A stretch of 64,000 nt of DNA, taken from the NCBI RefSeq assembly GCF_017565405.1, contig NZ_JAGEKR010000010.1, forward strand, positions 62,001 to 126,000. The letters are read 5' to 3'. The position numbers and the translations under genes are program-made. Of the stretch, positions 9,191-18,295 are shown piece by piece; the stretch's first letter is position 1, and each line of letters starts with the position of its first letter. The DNA is from Allobranchiibius sp. CTAmp26. Its GTDB lineage: Bacteria; Actinomycetota; Actinomycetes; Actinomycetales; Dermatophilaceae. A model generated the notes under the pieces. The model did not search any database. It saw only the letters and a list, made by a program, of their open reading frames with translations, and had not been told where the DNA came from.

Positions 9191-9409
9191 ATGGCTTCCT
9201 CTGGAAACAATCGGCCGCGTCACGCCAACAGCCCCTTCGCGGCTCACGTAGAGCCCGACGTCGAGGACTTCGCACTCGCCGACCGGGTCTGCCACGACAC
9301 CTTCGGAATGGGTCGCGTGGTCGGCGTCGACAAGAGCGGTCTGACCGTCGACTTCGGCAGCTCGACGCGCCGCATCGAGACCCCCTTCCGCAAGATGACC
9401 AAGCTCTAG
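9191..9409 (+). CDS. Small Tudor-like (PcrA C-terminal-like) protein
   Basis: The 72-residue protein has a variable first 25 residues and then ADRVCHDTFGMGRVVGV, VDFGSSTRRIETPFRKMTKL. This resembles the Tudor-like tail of UvrD/PcrA helicases (DxVxHxxFGxGxVV), which binds RNA polymerase. Free-standing versions are common in actinobacteria and their role is unknown. It starts at ATG 9191 and ends 11 bases before the GDSL hydrolase, so the two are probably cotranscribed. Confidence 0.8.
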   Translation: MASSGNNRPRHANSPFAAHVEPDVEDFALADRVCHDTFGMGRVVGVDKSGLTVDFGSSTRRIETPFRKMTKL

Positions 9410-9420
9410 AGCACGAGCGG

Positions 9421-10143
9421 GTGACGCACCCGAGCCTCGGCTACGACAACCGGACCGGGCGCAGGCCCGGACGGGTCGTACGCACGATGAGCGCGCTCGT
9501 TCCCGGCGTGCGGCGGGTCTGGCGACAGGCGGCGCCGTACGCGGACGCCTGGCACGGTCGGAACCTCGAGACCATCGACCGACCAGGTCGCCGCTGGATC
9601 GTGCTGGGCGACTCGATGTCGCAGGGCATCGGCGCCTCCTCGTACGACGCGGGGTGGGTCGGGCAGCTCGCGGCACGCGTGGCGGCCGACGGCTACGACC
9701 TGCAGATCGTCAACCTGTCGGCGACGGGTGCCTGCGTGGCCGACGTGCTGGCCCAGCAGCTCCCCGCGCTGGAGCGGCTCGGCGTACGACCGGACGATCT
9801 CGTCACCGTCATGGTGGGTTCGAACGACCTCTTCGGAGGGCGCGCGCGACGCGCGGGCCTCCCCGGCGCGTACGCGCGGATGGTCGATGCCGTGCCGGCG
9901 GGTTCGCTCGTCGCCACCCTCCCCCAGCCCAGCGGCCCCGCGCGCGCCGCGAACGTCTTCGTCGAAGCAGCCGACGCGTCCGGCCGGATCGTGATGGTCG
10001 ACCTACGGGTCACCGGCCCCTCGTCGTGGCGCGGCCGACTCGCGGCGGACTACTTCCACCCCAACGATGCCGGGTACGCCGCGATCGCCGAAGCGTTCGA
10101 ACCCACCGTCCGCCGGGTGCTCGCCCTACCCGTCGAGGGGTAG
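9421..10143 (+). CDS. SGNH/GDSL-family hydrolase
   Basis: The 240-residue protein carries the SGNH blocks: WIVLGDSMSQGIG (block I, catalytic Ser), a Gly in LSATGACVADV, MVGSNDLFGG (block III Asn) and DYFHPNDAGYAAIAEAF (block V Asp-x2-His). It is a predicted esterase/lipase of the single-domain bacterial type with no signal peptide, so it is likely cytoplasmic; the substrate is unknown. GTG 9421 was chosen as start, 11 bases after the previous gene; ATG 9487 would also leave the catalytic blocks intact. Its last codons and stop lie inside the 77-base repeat starting at 10129. Confidence 0.88.
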   Translation: MTHPSLGYDNRTGRRPGRVVRTMSALVPGVRRVWRQAAPYADAWHGRNLETIDRPGRRWIVLGDSMSQGIGASSYDAGWVGQLAARVAADGYDLQIVNLSATGACVADVLAQQLPALERLGVRPDDLVTVMVGSNDLFGGRARRAGLPGAYARMVDAVPAGSLVATLPQPSGPARAANVFVEAADASGRIVMVDLRVTGPSSWRGRLAADYFHPNDAGYAAIAEAFEPTVRRVLALPVEG

Positions 10144-10205
10144 CGAACCCACCGAGGGGTGGAGATATATCGCCACCCCTCGTTGATTGCTCCACCCCCC
10201 GATGG
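10129..10205 (+). repeat. 77-base nested palindromic element, family A, copy 1
   Basis: It spans the end of the GDSL hydrolase gene and the gap to the convergent UvrA-like gene. It contains a perfect inner inverted repeat, CGAGGGGTGG and CCACCCCTCG, separated by AGATATATCG, and imperfect outer arms (CGTCGAGGGGTAG against CTCCACCCCCCGATGG). The reverse complement of 40372-40448 aligns to it over all 77 positions without gaps, with about 63 matches counted by hand. It may also act as a two-way terminator here. Confidence 0.8.
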
Positions 10206-12752
10206 CTAGGCGTTGGTCAGCCGGGCGAGCAGGTACGGCGCCGTGGCGCTGCCGGCCGCTCGGGCGACCGTCTCCGGAGTGCCCGTCGCGACCACGCGGC
10301 CGCCCTCGTCGCCACCACCCGGCCCGAGATCGATCACCCAGTCCGCGCTGACGATCGTGTCGAGGTCGTGCTCGACCAGCACCACGGTGTTTCCGGCGTC
10401 GACCAGCCGGTGCAACTGCCGCACCAGCAACGCGATGTCGGCGGGGTGCAACCCCGCGGTGGGCTCGTCGAGCAGGTAGAGCGCATGCCCGCGCCGGGCG
10501 CGCTGCAGCTCGGTCGCCAGCTTGATCCGCTGGGCCTCCCCACCGCTCAGCTCGGTCGCCGGCTGTCCCAGCCGCAGATAGCCCAGCCCTACCTCTCGCA
10601 ACGTGGTCAGGCTGCGGGCCGCGGCAGGGACGTCGGCCAGGAAGTCGGCCGCCTCCTCGACCGACAGCGCGAGCACGTCGGCGACATTCTTGCCGCGGTA
10701 CTCGATCTCCAGGGTCTCGGCGTTGTAGCGCGCCCCGTGGCAGGTGGGGCACGGCGCGTATGTGCCCGGCAGGAAGAGCAGCTCGACGGACACGAACCCC
10801 TCGCCCTGGCAGGTCTCGCACCGCCCTTCCGCGACGTTGAAGGAGAACCGACCCGCGCCGTACCCGCGCTCGCGGGCCTCCGGGGTCGCGGCGTACAGCT
10901 TGCGCACCGCGTCGAACAACCCTGTGTACGTCGCGAGGTTGGAGCGGGGCGTGCGCCCGATCGGGCGTTGATCGACCCGCACGAGCCGATCGAAGGACTC
11001 CAGGCCCGTCGCGTCGTCGACATCCACCTCGAACGCCGTGTCTTCCTCGGACCCCTCCGCTCCGTCGCTCGCCTGCCCCAGATGCTGGCGCACTAGCTCC
11101 GACAGCACCTGGGTGACCAGCGTCGACTTGCCCGATCCGGACACCCCGGTGACAGCCGTGAGCACGCACAGCGGCACGTCGACGCTCAGGTCGTCGAGGT
11201 TGTGCCGGCTGATGCCCCGCAGATGCAGCCACCCGTGCGGCGAGCGCCCGGGGCGCTCCAGCGGCTCCGCGCGACCGAAGAGATAGTCACCGGTGACCGA
11301 CTCCTCGACCTGCTCCAGACCGTCGACCGGGCCGGAGTAGAGCACCTGGCCCCCGTGCTCACCGGCACCCGGGCCGATGTCGACGATCCAGTCGGCGCGG
11401 CGTACGACGTCCAGGTCGTGCTCGACGACGAAGAGGGAGTTGCCCGAGCTCTTCAGCCGGTCCAGCACGTCCAACAGCGGAGCGGCGTCGGCGGGGTGCA
11501 GTCCGGCGGACGGTTCGTCGAGGACGTAGACGACCCCGAAGAGCCCAGACCGCAGCTGCGTGGCGATCCGCAGCCGCTGCGCCTCGCCGGACGACAGGGT
11601 CGTGGAGCTGCGCCCGAGCGCGAGATAGCCCAACCCCAGGTCGAGCAGCACCTGAACGCGGCTCACGAGATCCCCGGCGATGCGGACAGCGACCTCGGTC
11701 GCCTCGCCCGAGTCGGCGTACGACGTCGCGGCACCGGCCTCGGTGAGCTCGGCGACCGGCCGCAGCAATGCCGCCAGCTCGACGAACGACAGCGCGTTGA
11801 TCTGCCCGATGTTCAGCCCGCGGACGGTGACGGCCAGCGATTCGGGCTCCAGCCCAGTGCCCCCGCACGCGGCACAGGCGTCGCTGCGGACGAAGCGCAT
11901 GGCCTTGTCGCGCATCATCTGACTCTTGGTGTCAGCCAGCGTGTGTCGCACGTACTTGCGAGCACTCCAGAAGGTGCCGTAGTAGTCGCGACCGGTGGAG
12001 TCGTCGACCTCCCCGCGGCGGTCGATGAGCACCCGCGGCTGCTCGTCGGTGTAGAGCAGCCAGTCCCGATCCTTACGAGCCAGATCGCGCCATGGCATCT
12101 CGACGTCGATACCGACGGTCTTGGTGATCCGCAGCAGGTTCTTGCCCTGCCAGGCCCCCGGCCACGCGGCGATCGCACCGTCGCGGATGCTCAGCGACCG
12201 GTCGGGCACGAGGAGATCCTCGGCGACATCGTGCACCTCGCCCAGCCCGTGGCACACGGGGCAGGCACCGGCAGCAGTGTTCGGCGAGAACGCCTCAGCC
12301 CCCAGCCGTTTCGCGCCCTCTGGGTAGGTGCCGGCGCGGGAGTAGAGCATCCGCAGCAGGTTCGACAGCGTGGTCAGCGTGCCGACCGTCGAGCGCGAGC
12401 TCGGGGCACCGCGTCGCTGCTGCAGCGCGACCGCAGGTGGCAGGCCGGTGATCTCCTCCACGTGCGGTGCGCCCACCTGTTGCAGGAGACGGCGGGCGTA
12501 CGGCGCCACCGACTCGAAATAGCGCCGCTGCGCCTCGGCGTACAACGTGCCGAAGGCCAGCGAGGACTTACCGGAACCGGAGACGCCGGTGAACGCGACC
12601 ATCGCGTCACGCGGCAGGTCGACGTCGATGTGCTTCAGGTTGTGCTCGCTGGCTCCGCGGACGTGCACGAAGTGGTCGCTCAGGTCATCGGGCACGTCTC
12701 CATCTAACAGACGGCGGCGCGCCGCGTGGTCAGCGCACCCAGCGTTAGACAC
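10206..12752 (-). CDS. UvrA-like excinuclease ATPase (class II, short form)
   Basis: The protein is up to 848 residues with two ABC ATPase halves. Walker A sites are GVSGSGKSS (about residues 56-64) and GVSGSGKST in the second half; signature motifs are LSSGEAQR and LSGGEAQR. The zinc module of the second half is intact: CETCQGEG then CPTCHGARYN. Compared with UvrA1 (about 950 residues) the segment between the first Walker A and CPVCHG is short, so the UvrB-binding region appears missing. This is the pattern of UvrA2/DrrC-type proteins linked to drug tolerance or DNA-damage responses. GTG 12750-12752 is the longest start; GTG 12693-12695 (VPDDLSDHF) may be the true one. Confidence 0.9.
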   Translation of the reverse strand: MSNAGCADHAARRRLLDGDVPDDLSDHFVHVRGASEHNLKHIDVDLPRDAMVAFTGVSGSGKSSLAFGTLYAEAQRRYFESVAPYARRLLQQVGAPHVEEITGLPPAVALQQRRGAPSSRSTVGTLTTLSNLLRMLYSRAGTYPEGAKRLGAEAFSPNTAAGACPVCHGLGEVHDVAEDLLVPDRSLSIRDGAIAAWPGAWQGKNLLRITKTVGIDVEMPWRDLARKDRDWLLYTDEQPRVLIDRRGEVDDSTGRDYYGTFWSARKYVRHTLADTKSQMMRDKAMRFVRSDACAACGGTGLEPESLAVTVRGLNIGQINALSFVELAALLRPVAELTEAGAATSYADSGEATEVAVRIAGDLVSRVQVLLDLGLGYLALGRSSTTLSSGEAQRLRIATQLRSGLFGVVYVLDEPSAGLHPADAAPLLDVLDRLKSSGNSLFVVEHDLDVVRRADWIVDIGPGAGEHGGQVLYSGPVDGLEQVEESVTGDYLFGRAEPLERPGRSPHGWLHLRGISRHNLDDLSVDVPLCVLTAVTGVSGSGKSTLVTQVLSELVRQHLGQASDGAEGSEEDTAFEVDVDDATGLESFDRLVRVDQRPIGRTPRSNLATYTGLFDAVRKLYAATPEARERGYGAGRFSFNVAEGRCETCQGEGFVSVELLFLPGTYAPCPTCHGARYNAETLEIEYRGKNVADVLALSVEEAADFLADVPAAARSLTTLREVGLGYLRLGQPATELSGGEAQRIKLATELQRARRGHALYLLDEPTAGLHPADIALLVRQLHRLVDAGNTVVLVEHDLDTIVSADWVIDLGPGGGDEGGRVVATGTPETVARAAGSATAPYLLARLTNA

Positions 12753-12829
12753 TCACCCGGTTGTTACGACGTCGCAACCAACCACGGGAGCTTGCCGCAC
12801 CGCGATGGACTCCCCGGGGGCGGGGGATC

Positions 12830-13563
12830 TCAGCTGAGGTGCAGGGCGTCAATCCGAGCACTGCGTGCTTCCAGGAAGGCAATACTTAGTCGCCTATATT
12901 CCACATAGGTGCTGAGGTCTTGTGGAATCGCAGGCGTGGTGAAGTCTTCGAATGGTGTGAAGAAACTGACGAAGTAGTCGTCGTTCACCATGTCTTGCAG
13001 CAGCCAGAAGTCTACGTATCCCCGGAAATCCCTGAAGGCCGCGAAGAAGTCGCCATATCGGCCGAGAACCTGCGCCAGGGGACTGGGTTGGCCCAGGTAG
13101 TGGCGCCGGATGCATTCAAGCGTCAGGTCCATCCGGTCACCGATCGCGCTGCGCATGCATCCGCGAGTTTGGTTGATGGTCCATTTCCCATCGACTCGGA
13201 TTGCGGGCCAAAGGATCAGCCCACCGATGGTGTAGCCGATCGTGTTGAAGTGATCATGCTCGGCTTGAGGCAGCTGCTCGATGACAGGGCGAGGGACACC
13301 GTAACGGGTGTACGCCGGGACAAAAGCGTCGCTGGAGAGGACGAAATCACCGAGCTCCGAAGAGTGTGTGAAGTAGTACGGAGGCGATGTGTCGTCGTGA
13401 GGTCGAACTGAACTCCGCTAGGAAGCGCCTTGCTCCACAGAAGCTGGTGGTAACGGCACAGCGTCGGACTCCAGGTATCAGGGTCTCTGCCTTGGGCATC
13501 GGCGCGGACATCGAACGCGGTGTCGATAAGTCGCGCCGCTGGCCCAGCCGATCCGTCGTTCAT
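12830..13563 (-). pseudogene. DUF6994-like gene broken by a frameshift
   Basis: Two reading frames together make one protein. The 5' part runs from ATG 13561-13563 (MNDGSAGPAARLIDTAFDVR, then DPDTWSPTLCRYHQLLWSK and LPSGVQFDL). The 3' part, in another frame, continues PPYYFTHSSELGDFVLSS, IGYTIGGLILWPA, RVDGKWTINQTRG and LTLECIRRHYLGQ to LHLS at 12830. The switch is needed around 13391-13402 (CTCACGACGAC on the minus strand), by loss of one base or gain of two. From memory the joined protein matches an uncharacterised actinobacterial family of about 240 residues (DUF6994-like). It could be a true pseudogene or a sequencing error. Confidence 0.75.
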
Positions 13564-13762
13564 GACAGCGACCGTAGCGATTATCGGCCACTTCACAGCC
13601 GAAGTGGGGCCGCGCAGGGCACCGGCACGACCTCATCTCACCGCCCTCGGCGCATCCCCAGCCTTCGACCGGACGCCGCCCACGCAGGATCGAGCGGTGC
13701 CGCGCCGCGGCACCTAGCGTGGTGGTCATGGTGCACCCATCCCGCCGGTCCCGGCCGCGCGC

Positions 13763-14590
13763 GTGAGCGAAGACTCCGGCGGTTCCGAGAGCATCACCCC
13801 GGCCAAGGGGTCGCGCGACGAGCCGGCGCTGGAGGAGGCTTACGAACGACTGGTCTACGAAGGGCATGAGCGACTCGATCGGCCACTGCTCCCGCTGCTC
13901 TCGACCGGCTTCCTGGGCGGCGTCGACGTCGGGGTGGGCGTCCTCATCTATCTGGTGGTGGACGCCAAGACGGGCAACGCTCTTCTCGCATCGTTGACGT
14001 TCACCATCGGCTTCGTGGCCCTGCTGCTGGCCAACAGCGAGCTCTTCACCGAGAACTTCCTGGTGCCCGTGATCGCCGTGGTCGCCAAGGTGGGCACCCT
14101 CTCGCAACTGATCAGGCTGTGGATCGTCACGCTGGCCGCCAACCTGGTCGCGGGCTTCGCGATGGCGGGGATGATCGTGGTGGCCCTGCCCGACGTACGG
14201 GACGCCGCCATCACGGCGGGCTCCCACTACGCCCACCTCGGCGTCTCGTTCCGTTCGTTCTTCCTCGCGGTGCTCGCCGGCGCGGTCATCACGCTCCTGA
14301 CCCGAATGCAGCACGCGACGGAGAACCTCGGTGTCCGTGCTGTGGCCGCGGTGATGATGTCGTTCGTGCTCGTCGGAGCCCAGCTCTTCCACTCCGTGCT
14401 GGACTCGATCCTGATGTTCGCCGGGCTGTTGACCGGTCGGGCCGACTACGGATATCTCAACTGGTTGGGAGCGCTCGGCTGGTCCGCGTTCGGCAACCTG
14501 GTCGGGGGTCTGGTGCTCGTCACCGGCCTACGCCTGCTGCGTACGTCGCACCGCATCGCCGAGAGCCGCGACGAGGGCCAGACCGGCTGA
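13763..14590 (+). CDS. Formate/nitrite transporter (FNT) family protein
   Basis: The 275-residue protein has six hydrophobic helices. FNT features include LLSTGFLGGVDVGVGVL near helix 1, the NSELFTENFLVPV segment and WGALGWSAFGNLVGG-like C-terminal half (LGWSAFGNLVGGLVLV). ELFTENF is typical of the YfdC-like FNT subgroup. It would form a pentameric channel for small monovalent anions such as formate or nitrite; the substrate cannot be told from sequence. It starts at GTG 13763 with no strong ribosome site. No linked formate or nitrite enzyme is present, so its role is open. Confidence 0.85.
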   Translation: MSEDSGGSESITPAKGSRDEPALEEAYERLVYEGHERLDRPLLPLLSTGFLGGVDVGVGVLIYLVVDAKTGNALLASLTFTIGFVALLLANSELFTENFLVPVIAVVAKVGTLSQLIRLWIVTLAANLVAGFAMAGMIVVALPDVRDAAITAGSHYAHLGVSFRSFFLAVLAGAVITLLTRMQHATENLGVRAVAAVMMSFVLVGAQLFHSVLDSILMFAGLLTGRADYGYLNWLGALGWSAFGNLVGGLVLVTGLRLLRTSHRIAESRDEGQTG

Positions 14591-14639
14591 GCCTCAGAGT
14601 CGTGCGGCGCGGACCGGCTCGCTCGCGCCGGTCCGCGCG

Positions 14640-15545
14640 TCAGTGCTGCATGAAGTCGGCGATGACACGACCCAGCTGCGGTCCAGCGTCCTCCTGCAGG
14701 AAGTGCCCGGCGTTCTCGATGGTGGGGTGGCGCAGGTCCCGGGCGCCGGGGACGTGCCGCCGCAGGATCGGGGCCATCGCACCGGTGATGGGGTCGGAGT
14801 CGCTGAACGGCAGGAGGAACGGCACCTCGCTCACTGAAAGCTGCTGCCACGCAGCGCGATTCGCCTCACTGGCCGGGTCATCGGGGCGGGTCGGCACCAG
14901 CGACGGCATGACCCGGGGGCCCGCCTTCGAGCGTTCGTCGGGGAACGGCGCGTCGTACGCCGCGCGCACCTCGTCGGCCATCGGCCGCGCGCAGCCACTC
15001 GCTACCAGTCGACCGACATCGAGCACCTCGGCCTTCTCGACCGCCCGCCGGAACTGCCACCACACGGGTGGCATGTCGACGTCGCCGGTCGGCAACCCCG
15101 TATTGGCCGCCACCACCCGCGCGAAGCGGTCGGGGTGCTCGGCGACCAGCCGCAGCCCGAGCAGGCCGCCCCAGTCCTGCCCCACCAGGGTCACGTCGCG
15201 CACGTCGAGGTGGTCGAACAGCAACTCCCGCGTCCATTCGAGCAGTCGCGCGTATGAGTAGTCGGATCCGTGGACCGGCTTGTCAGAGCGGCCGAAACCG
15301 ATCAGGTCCGGTGCCACGCACCGGATTCCGCGGTCGACGAGCACCCGCATCACGTGCCGGTAGAGGAAGGACCACGACGGCTCACCGTGCAGCAGCACCG
15401 CCACCGGCCCGTCGACCGGCCCCGCGTCGACATACGCCATCCGCAGCGTGCCGCCGTCGGGGTCGGCGACCTGCGCGTACGACGGCTTCCACGGGAAGTC
15501 CGGCAGCAGCGCGAAAGCATCGTCCGGGGTTCGAAAGACCTCCAC
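14640..15545 (-). CDS. Haloalkane dehalogenase (alpha/beta hydrolase)
   Basis: The 301-residue protein has the haloalkane dehalogenase pattern: LLHGEPSWSFLYR (oxyanion region), VGQDWGGLLGL with the nucleophile Asp followed by the halide-binding Trp, a likely acid Asp in LLPFSDSDPITG, and the catalytic His in IENAGHFLQEDAG. It would hydrolyse carbon-halogen bonds to alcohols; natural substrates are unknown. GTG 15543-15545 was chosen as start because GAGAGG lies about 10 bases upstream. It begins 13 bases after the stop of the FAD oxidoreductase and is probably translated from the same mRNA. Confidence 0.88.
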   Translation of the reverse strand: MEVFRTPDDAFALLPDFPWKPSYAQVADPDGGTLRMAYVDAGPVDGPVAVLLHGEPSWSFLYRHVMRVLVDRGIRCVAPDLIGFGRSDKPVHGSDYSYARLLEWTRELLFDHLDVRDVTLVGQDWGGLLGLRLVAEHPDRFARVVAANTGLPTGDVDMPPVWWQFRRAVEKAEVLDVGRLVASGCARPMADEVRAAYDAPFPDERSKAGPRVMPSLVPTRPDDPASEANRAAWQQLSVSEVPFLLPFSDSDPITGAMAPILRRHVPGARDLRHPTIENAGHFLQEDAGPQLGRVIADFMQH

Positions 15546-15558
15546 GCCGGTCAGCCTC

Positions 15559-16518
15559 TCAGCCGCGACGCTCGACGATGGCTTGACCGAGCAGGGTGCC
15601 CGAGAGCCATGCCGCTTCGACCCTGGGCTTCTCCGACCAGGAGTCACCGCAGAAGCCGACGCCGTCGTCCCCGAGGTGGAAGGCGTCCTCGTGGGTTTCG
15701 GTGGGGTGGGCGAACAACCATCGCTGCACCCGCGACCAGGTCGGCCGGTCGCGGATACCGAGCAGATCGGTGAGCGCCTCCAGCATCGCCGGCTCGGCGC
15801 CCTCCGGGTCCGCGAGATGCTGCTGCGCGAGCTCTTCGGTCGCGTGGGCCACCAGCACCGGTGCACCGTCGCCACGACGAGCGCCGTCGTCCGCGACCCA
15901 GGTCAGGCTGGCATCACCGTTGACGAAGGCGCCGTCGAATCCCTCGTGCCACGAACGCCGTTCCCACCCTGCGAGCAACGCCAGCGTCGGTGCGTACTCG
16001 CCACTGAGCTGCGACCGTGAGGTGATCGACGGGTCCAGGAGCCTGTGCGCCTGCGGGTCCGGCATCGCCAGCACGACCGTGTCGGCGGGCCGGCCGTCCA
16101 CCGCGAGCGTGCCGGTGTGCTCGTCACGGGTCACCGCCTGCACGTCGCTCTGCTCCGTGGGCACGCCCTCGGCCAGGTCCTCGACGAGGCAGCGCAGCCC
16201 ACGCGGGGACGCCCAGCGCATCGAGCCCTCCTTCGGCTCGCCGCGCTCACCGTCGTCGTACACCTCGAAGGTGTCGGTCCACTCCCGGGCGAGGCCACGC
16301 GCCTTCCATTCGCCGACGACTGCGGCGAACCGATCATCGCTGACGGTGAAGTACGACGCGCCGGTGTCGACCGGGTGTCCGTCGACGGTCCGTACGGCCA
16401 TCCGCCCGCCGAGGCGTCGGCCACGGTCGAGCAACCGCACATCGACACCGCCCTCGGTCAGCGCGCGGGCGCACGCGACCCCTGAGATGCCTCCACCGAC
16501 GACGATCACGGGATCCAT
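15559..16518 (-). CDS. Renalase-like NAD(P)/FAD-dependent amine oxidoreductase
   Basis: The 319-residue protein starts MDPVIVVGGGISGVACARAL, an FAD Rossmann motif, followed by RLGGRMAVR and DTGASYFTV, the renalase/amine-oxidase second motif. The tail GVGFCGDSWSEKPRVEAAWLSG is the C-terminal FAD-binding block. Length matches bacterial renalase-type enzymes, which oxidise isomeric dihydronicotinamides or amines. ATG 16516-16518 was chosen over an upstream GTG/ATG because AGGATGGGG precedes it. It is the first gene of a two-gene unit with the haloalkane dehalogenase. Confidence 0.85.
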   Translation of the reverse strand: MDPVIVVGGGISGVACARALTEGGVDVRLLDRGRRLGGRMAVRTVDGHPVDTGASYFTVSDDRFAAVVGEWKARGLAREWTDTFEVYDDGERGEPKEGSMRWASPRGLRCLVEDLAEGVPTEQSDVQAVTRDEHTGTLAVDGRPADTVVLAMPDPQAHRLLDPSITSRSQLSGEYAPTLALLAGWERRSWHEGFDGAFVNGDASLTWVADDGARRGDGAPVLVAHATEELAQQHLADPEGAEPAMLEALTDLLGIRDRPTWSRVQRWLFAHPTETHEDAFHLGDDGVGFCGDSWSEKPRVEAAWLSGTLLGQAIVERRG

Positions 16519-16559
16519 GCACCCCATCCTGCCGCCGACCAATGCGCGGTCGCGGTCGG

Positions 16560-18212
16560 TCAGCTCACCTGTGCGGCCGTGACCGTGCCGTCCTGGACGT
16601 GCCAGCGCTGATCGAGCCGGACGTTGTCCAGCATCCGCCGGTCGTGCGAGACGAGCAGCAGTGCCCCGTCGTAGGACTCGAGGGCCTGCTCGAGCTGCTC
16701 GATGGCCGGCAGGTCGAGGTGATTGGTGGGCTCGTCCAGCACGAGGAGATTGACGCCGCGGGCCTGCAGCAGCGCCATGGCCGCGCGAGTGCGCTCACCG
16801 GGTGAGAGCCGGTTGACCAGACTGGTGACCTGGTCGGCCTTGAGGCCGAACTTGGCGAGCAGGGTGCGGACGTCGGCTGGCGCCATCTGGGGCATCGCGG
16901 CCTCGAACGCATCGCCCAAGGACTGGTCCTCGGCCAGCCCGGTGCGGGCCTGGTCGATCTCACCGACCGCGACCGAGGCGCCGAGGCCGGCCCGTCCGGT
17001 CGTGGGGGCAAGCCGTCCGAGAAGCAGCCGCAGCAGCGTGGACTTGCCCGCGCCGTTGGGACCGGTGACCCCGATCCGGTCACCGGCGCTGATCTGGAGT
17101 GTCACCGGCCCGAGGGTGAAGTTGCCGAGAGTCGCGGTGGCTTGGTCCAGCGTCGCGACGACGGAGCTGGACCGTGGAGCGCCGGCGATCGTGAACTGCA
17201 GCGCCCACTCCTTCCGCGGTTCCGCCACCTCCTCCAGACGCGCGATGCGCGACTCCATCTGGCGGACCTTCTGGCCCTGCTTCTCCGAGGACTCGGTCTG
17301 CGCCTTGCGGCGGATCTTGTCGTTGTCCGGCGACTTCTTGATGGCGTTGCGGACACCTTGGGAGCTCCACTCACGCTGGGTGCGCGCCCGGCTGACGAGG
17401 TCGGCCTTCTTGTCGGCGAACTCCTCGTACGCCTCGCGGGCGTGACGGCGCGCGATCGCCCGCTCCTCCAGGAAGGCGTCGTACCCGCCGTCGTACACCG
17501 CGACCTGACGTTGGGCCAGGTCGAGCTCGACCACGCGGGTCACCACTCGGGAGAGGAACTCGCGGTCGTGGGAGACGAGCACGACCCCGGAGCGCAACTC
17601 CCGGACGAACCCCTCGAGTCGATCCAGCCCGGCCAGGTCGAGATCGTTCGTGGGCTCGTCGAGCATCACCAGGTCGAACCGGCTGAGCATCAACGAGGCC
17701 AACGCCGCTCGGGCGGCCTGCCCGCCCGAGAGGGAGGTCATCAGCGCGTCCGGCCCCACGTCGAGACCGAGGTCGGCGAGCACCGCGGGGAGCCGTTCGT
17801 CCAGGTCCGGCGCCCCGCTGGCCATCCAGCGGTCGAAGCTCTCCGCGTACGCGTCGTCGACCGCCCGGGACGCGGGCCCTTCGGCGAGCGCGGTGGCGGC
17901 ACGCTCCATCGCCGTCGTCGCGGCCTCGGCGCCCGTACGGCGTGCCACGAACCGGCCGATGGTCTCGCCCTCGATCCGTTCGTGCTCCTGGGGGAGCCAG
18001 CCCACGAAGGCGTCGCTCGTCGAGGTGGACACCGTGCCGTCGAGTGGCTCCAGGTCACCGGCGAGGATCCGCAACAGGGTGGTCTTGCCGGCGCCGTTGG
18101 CACCGACCACGCCGACCACGTCCCCGGGCGCGACGGTGAGGTCCAGCGCGCTGAACAGGGTGCGGTGAGCGTGCCCGCCGGCGAGGTTCTTCGTCACAAG
18201 GCTCGCGCTCAC
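16560..18212 (-). CDS. ABC-F family ATP-binding protein
   Basis: The 550-residue soluble protein has two ABC cassettes and no membrane segment. Walker A sites are GANGAGKTT and GPNGAGKST; signatures are LSGGQAARAALA and LSPGERTRAAMAL; Walker B regions are LVMLDEPTNDLDL and LLVLDEPTNHLDL. The linker KKADLVSRARTQREWSSQG to EVAEPRKEW is charged and helical as in ABC-F proteins. Members act on the ribosome, some protecting it from antibiotics (Vga/Msr-type ARE) and others as translation factors (EttA-like); which applies here is unclear. The start GTG 18210-18212 gives MSASLVTKNL, the usual start. Confidence 0.92.
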   Translation of the reverse strand: MSASLVTKNLAGGHAHRTLFSALDLTVAPGDVVGVVGANGAGKTTLLRILAGDLEPLDGTVSTSTSDAFVGWLPQEHERIEGETIGRFVARRTGAEAATTAMERAATALAEGPASRAVDDAYAESFDRWMASGAPDLDERLPAVLADLGLDVGPDALMTSLSGGQAARAALASLMLSRFDLVMLDEPTNDLDLAGLDRLEGFVRELRSGVVLVSHDREFLSRVVTRVVELDLAQRQVAVYDGGYDAFLEERAIARRHAREAYEEFADKKADLVSRARTQREWSSQGVRNAIKKSPDNDKIRRKAQTESSEKQGQKVRQMESRIARLEEVAEPRKEWALQFTIAGAPRSSSVVATLDQATATLGNFTLGPVTLQISAGDRIGVTGPNGAGKSTLLRLLLGRLAPTTGRAGLGASVAVGEIDQARTGLAEDQSLGDAFEAAMPQMAPADVRTLLAKFGLKADQVTSLVNRLSPGERTRAAMALLQARGVNLLVLDEPTNHLDLPAIEQLEQALESYDGALLLVSHDRRMLDNVRLDQRWHVQDGTVTAAQVS

Positions 18213-18295
18213 CCGGTGATCGTAGTTGCGCCCGACCGACGCCCGACGAGCCCGATCTCTGGTCTCCGGCACACGCACGGCGGTAGCGTTCCCGG

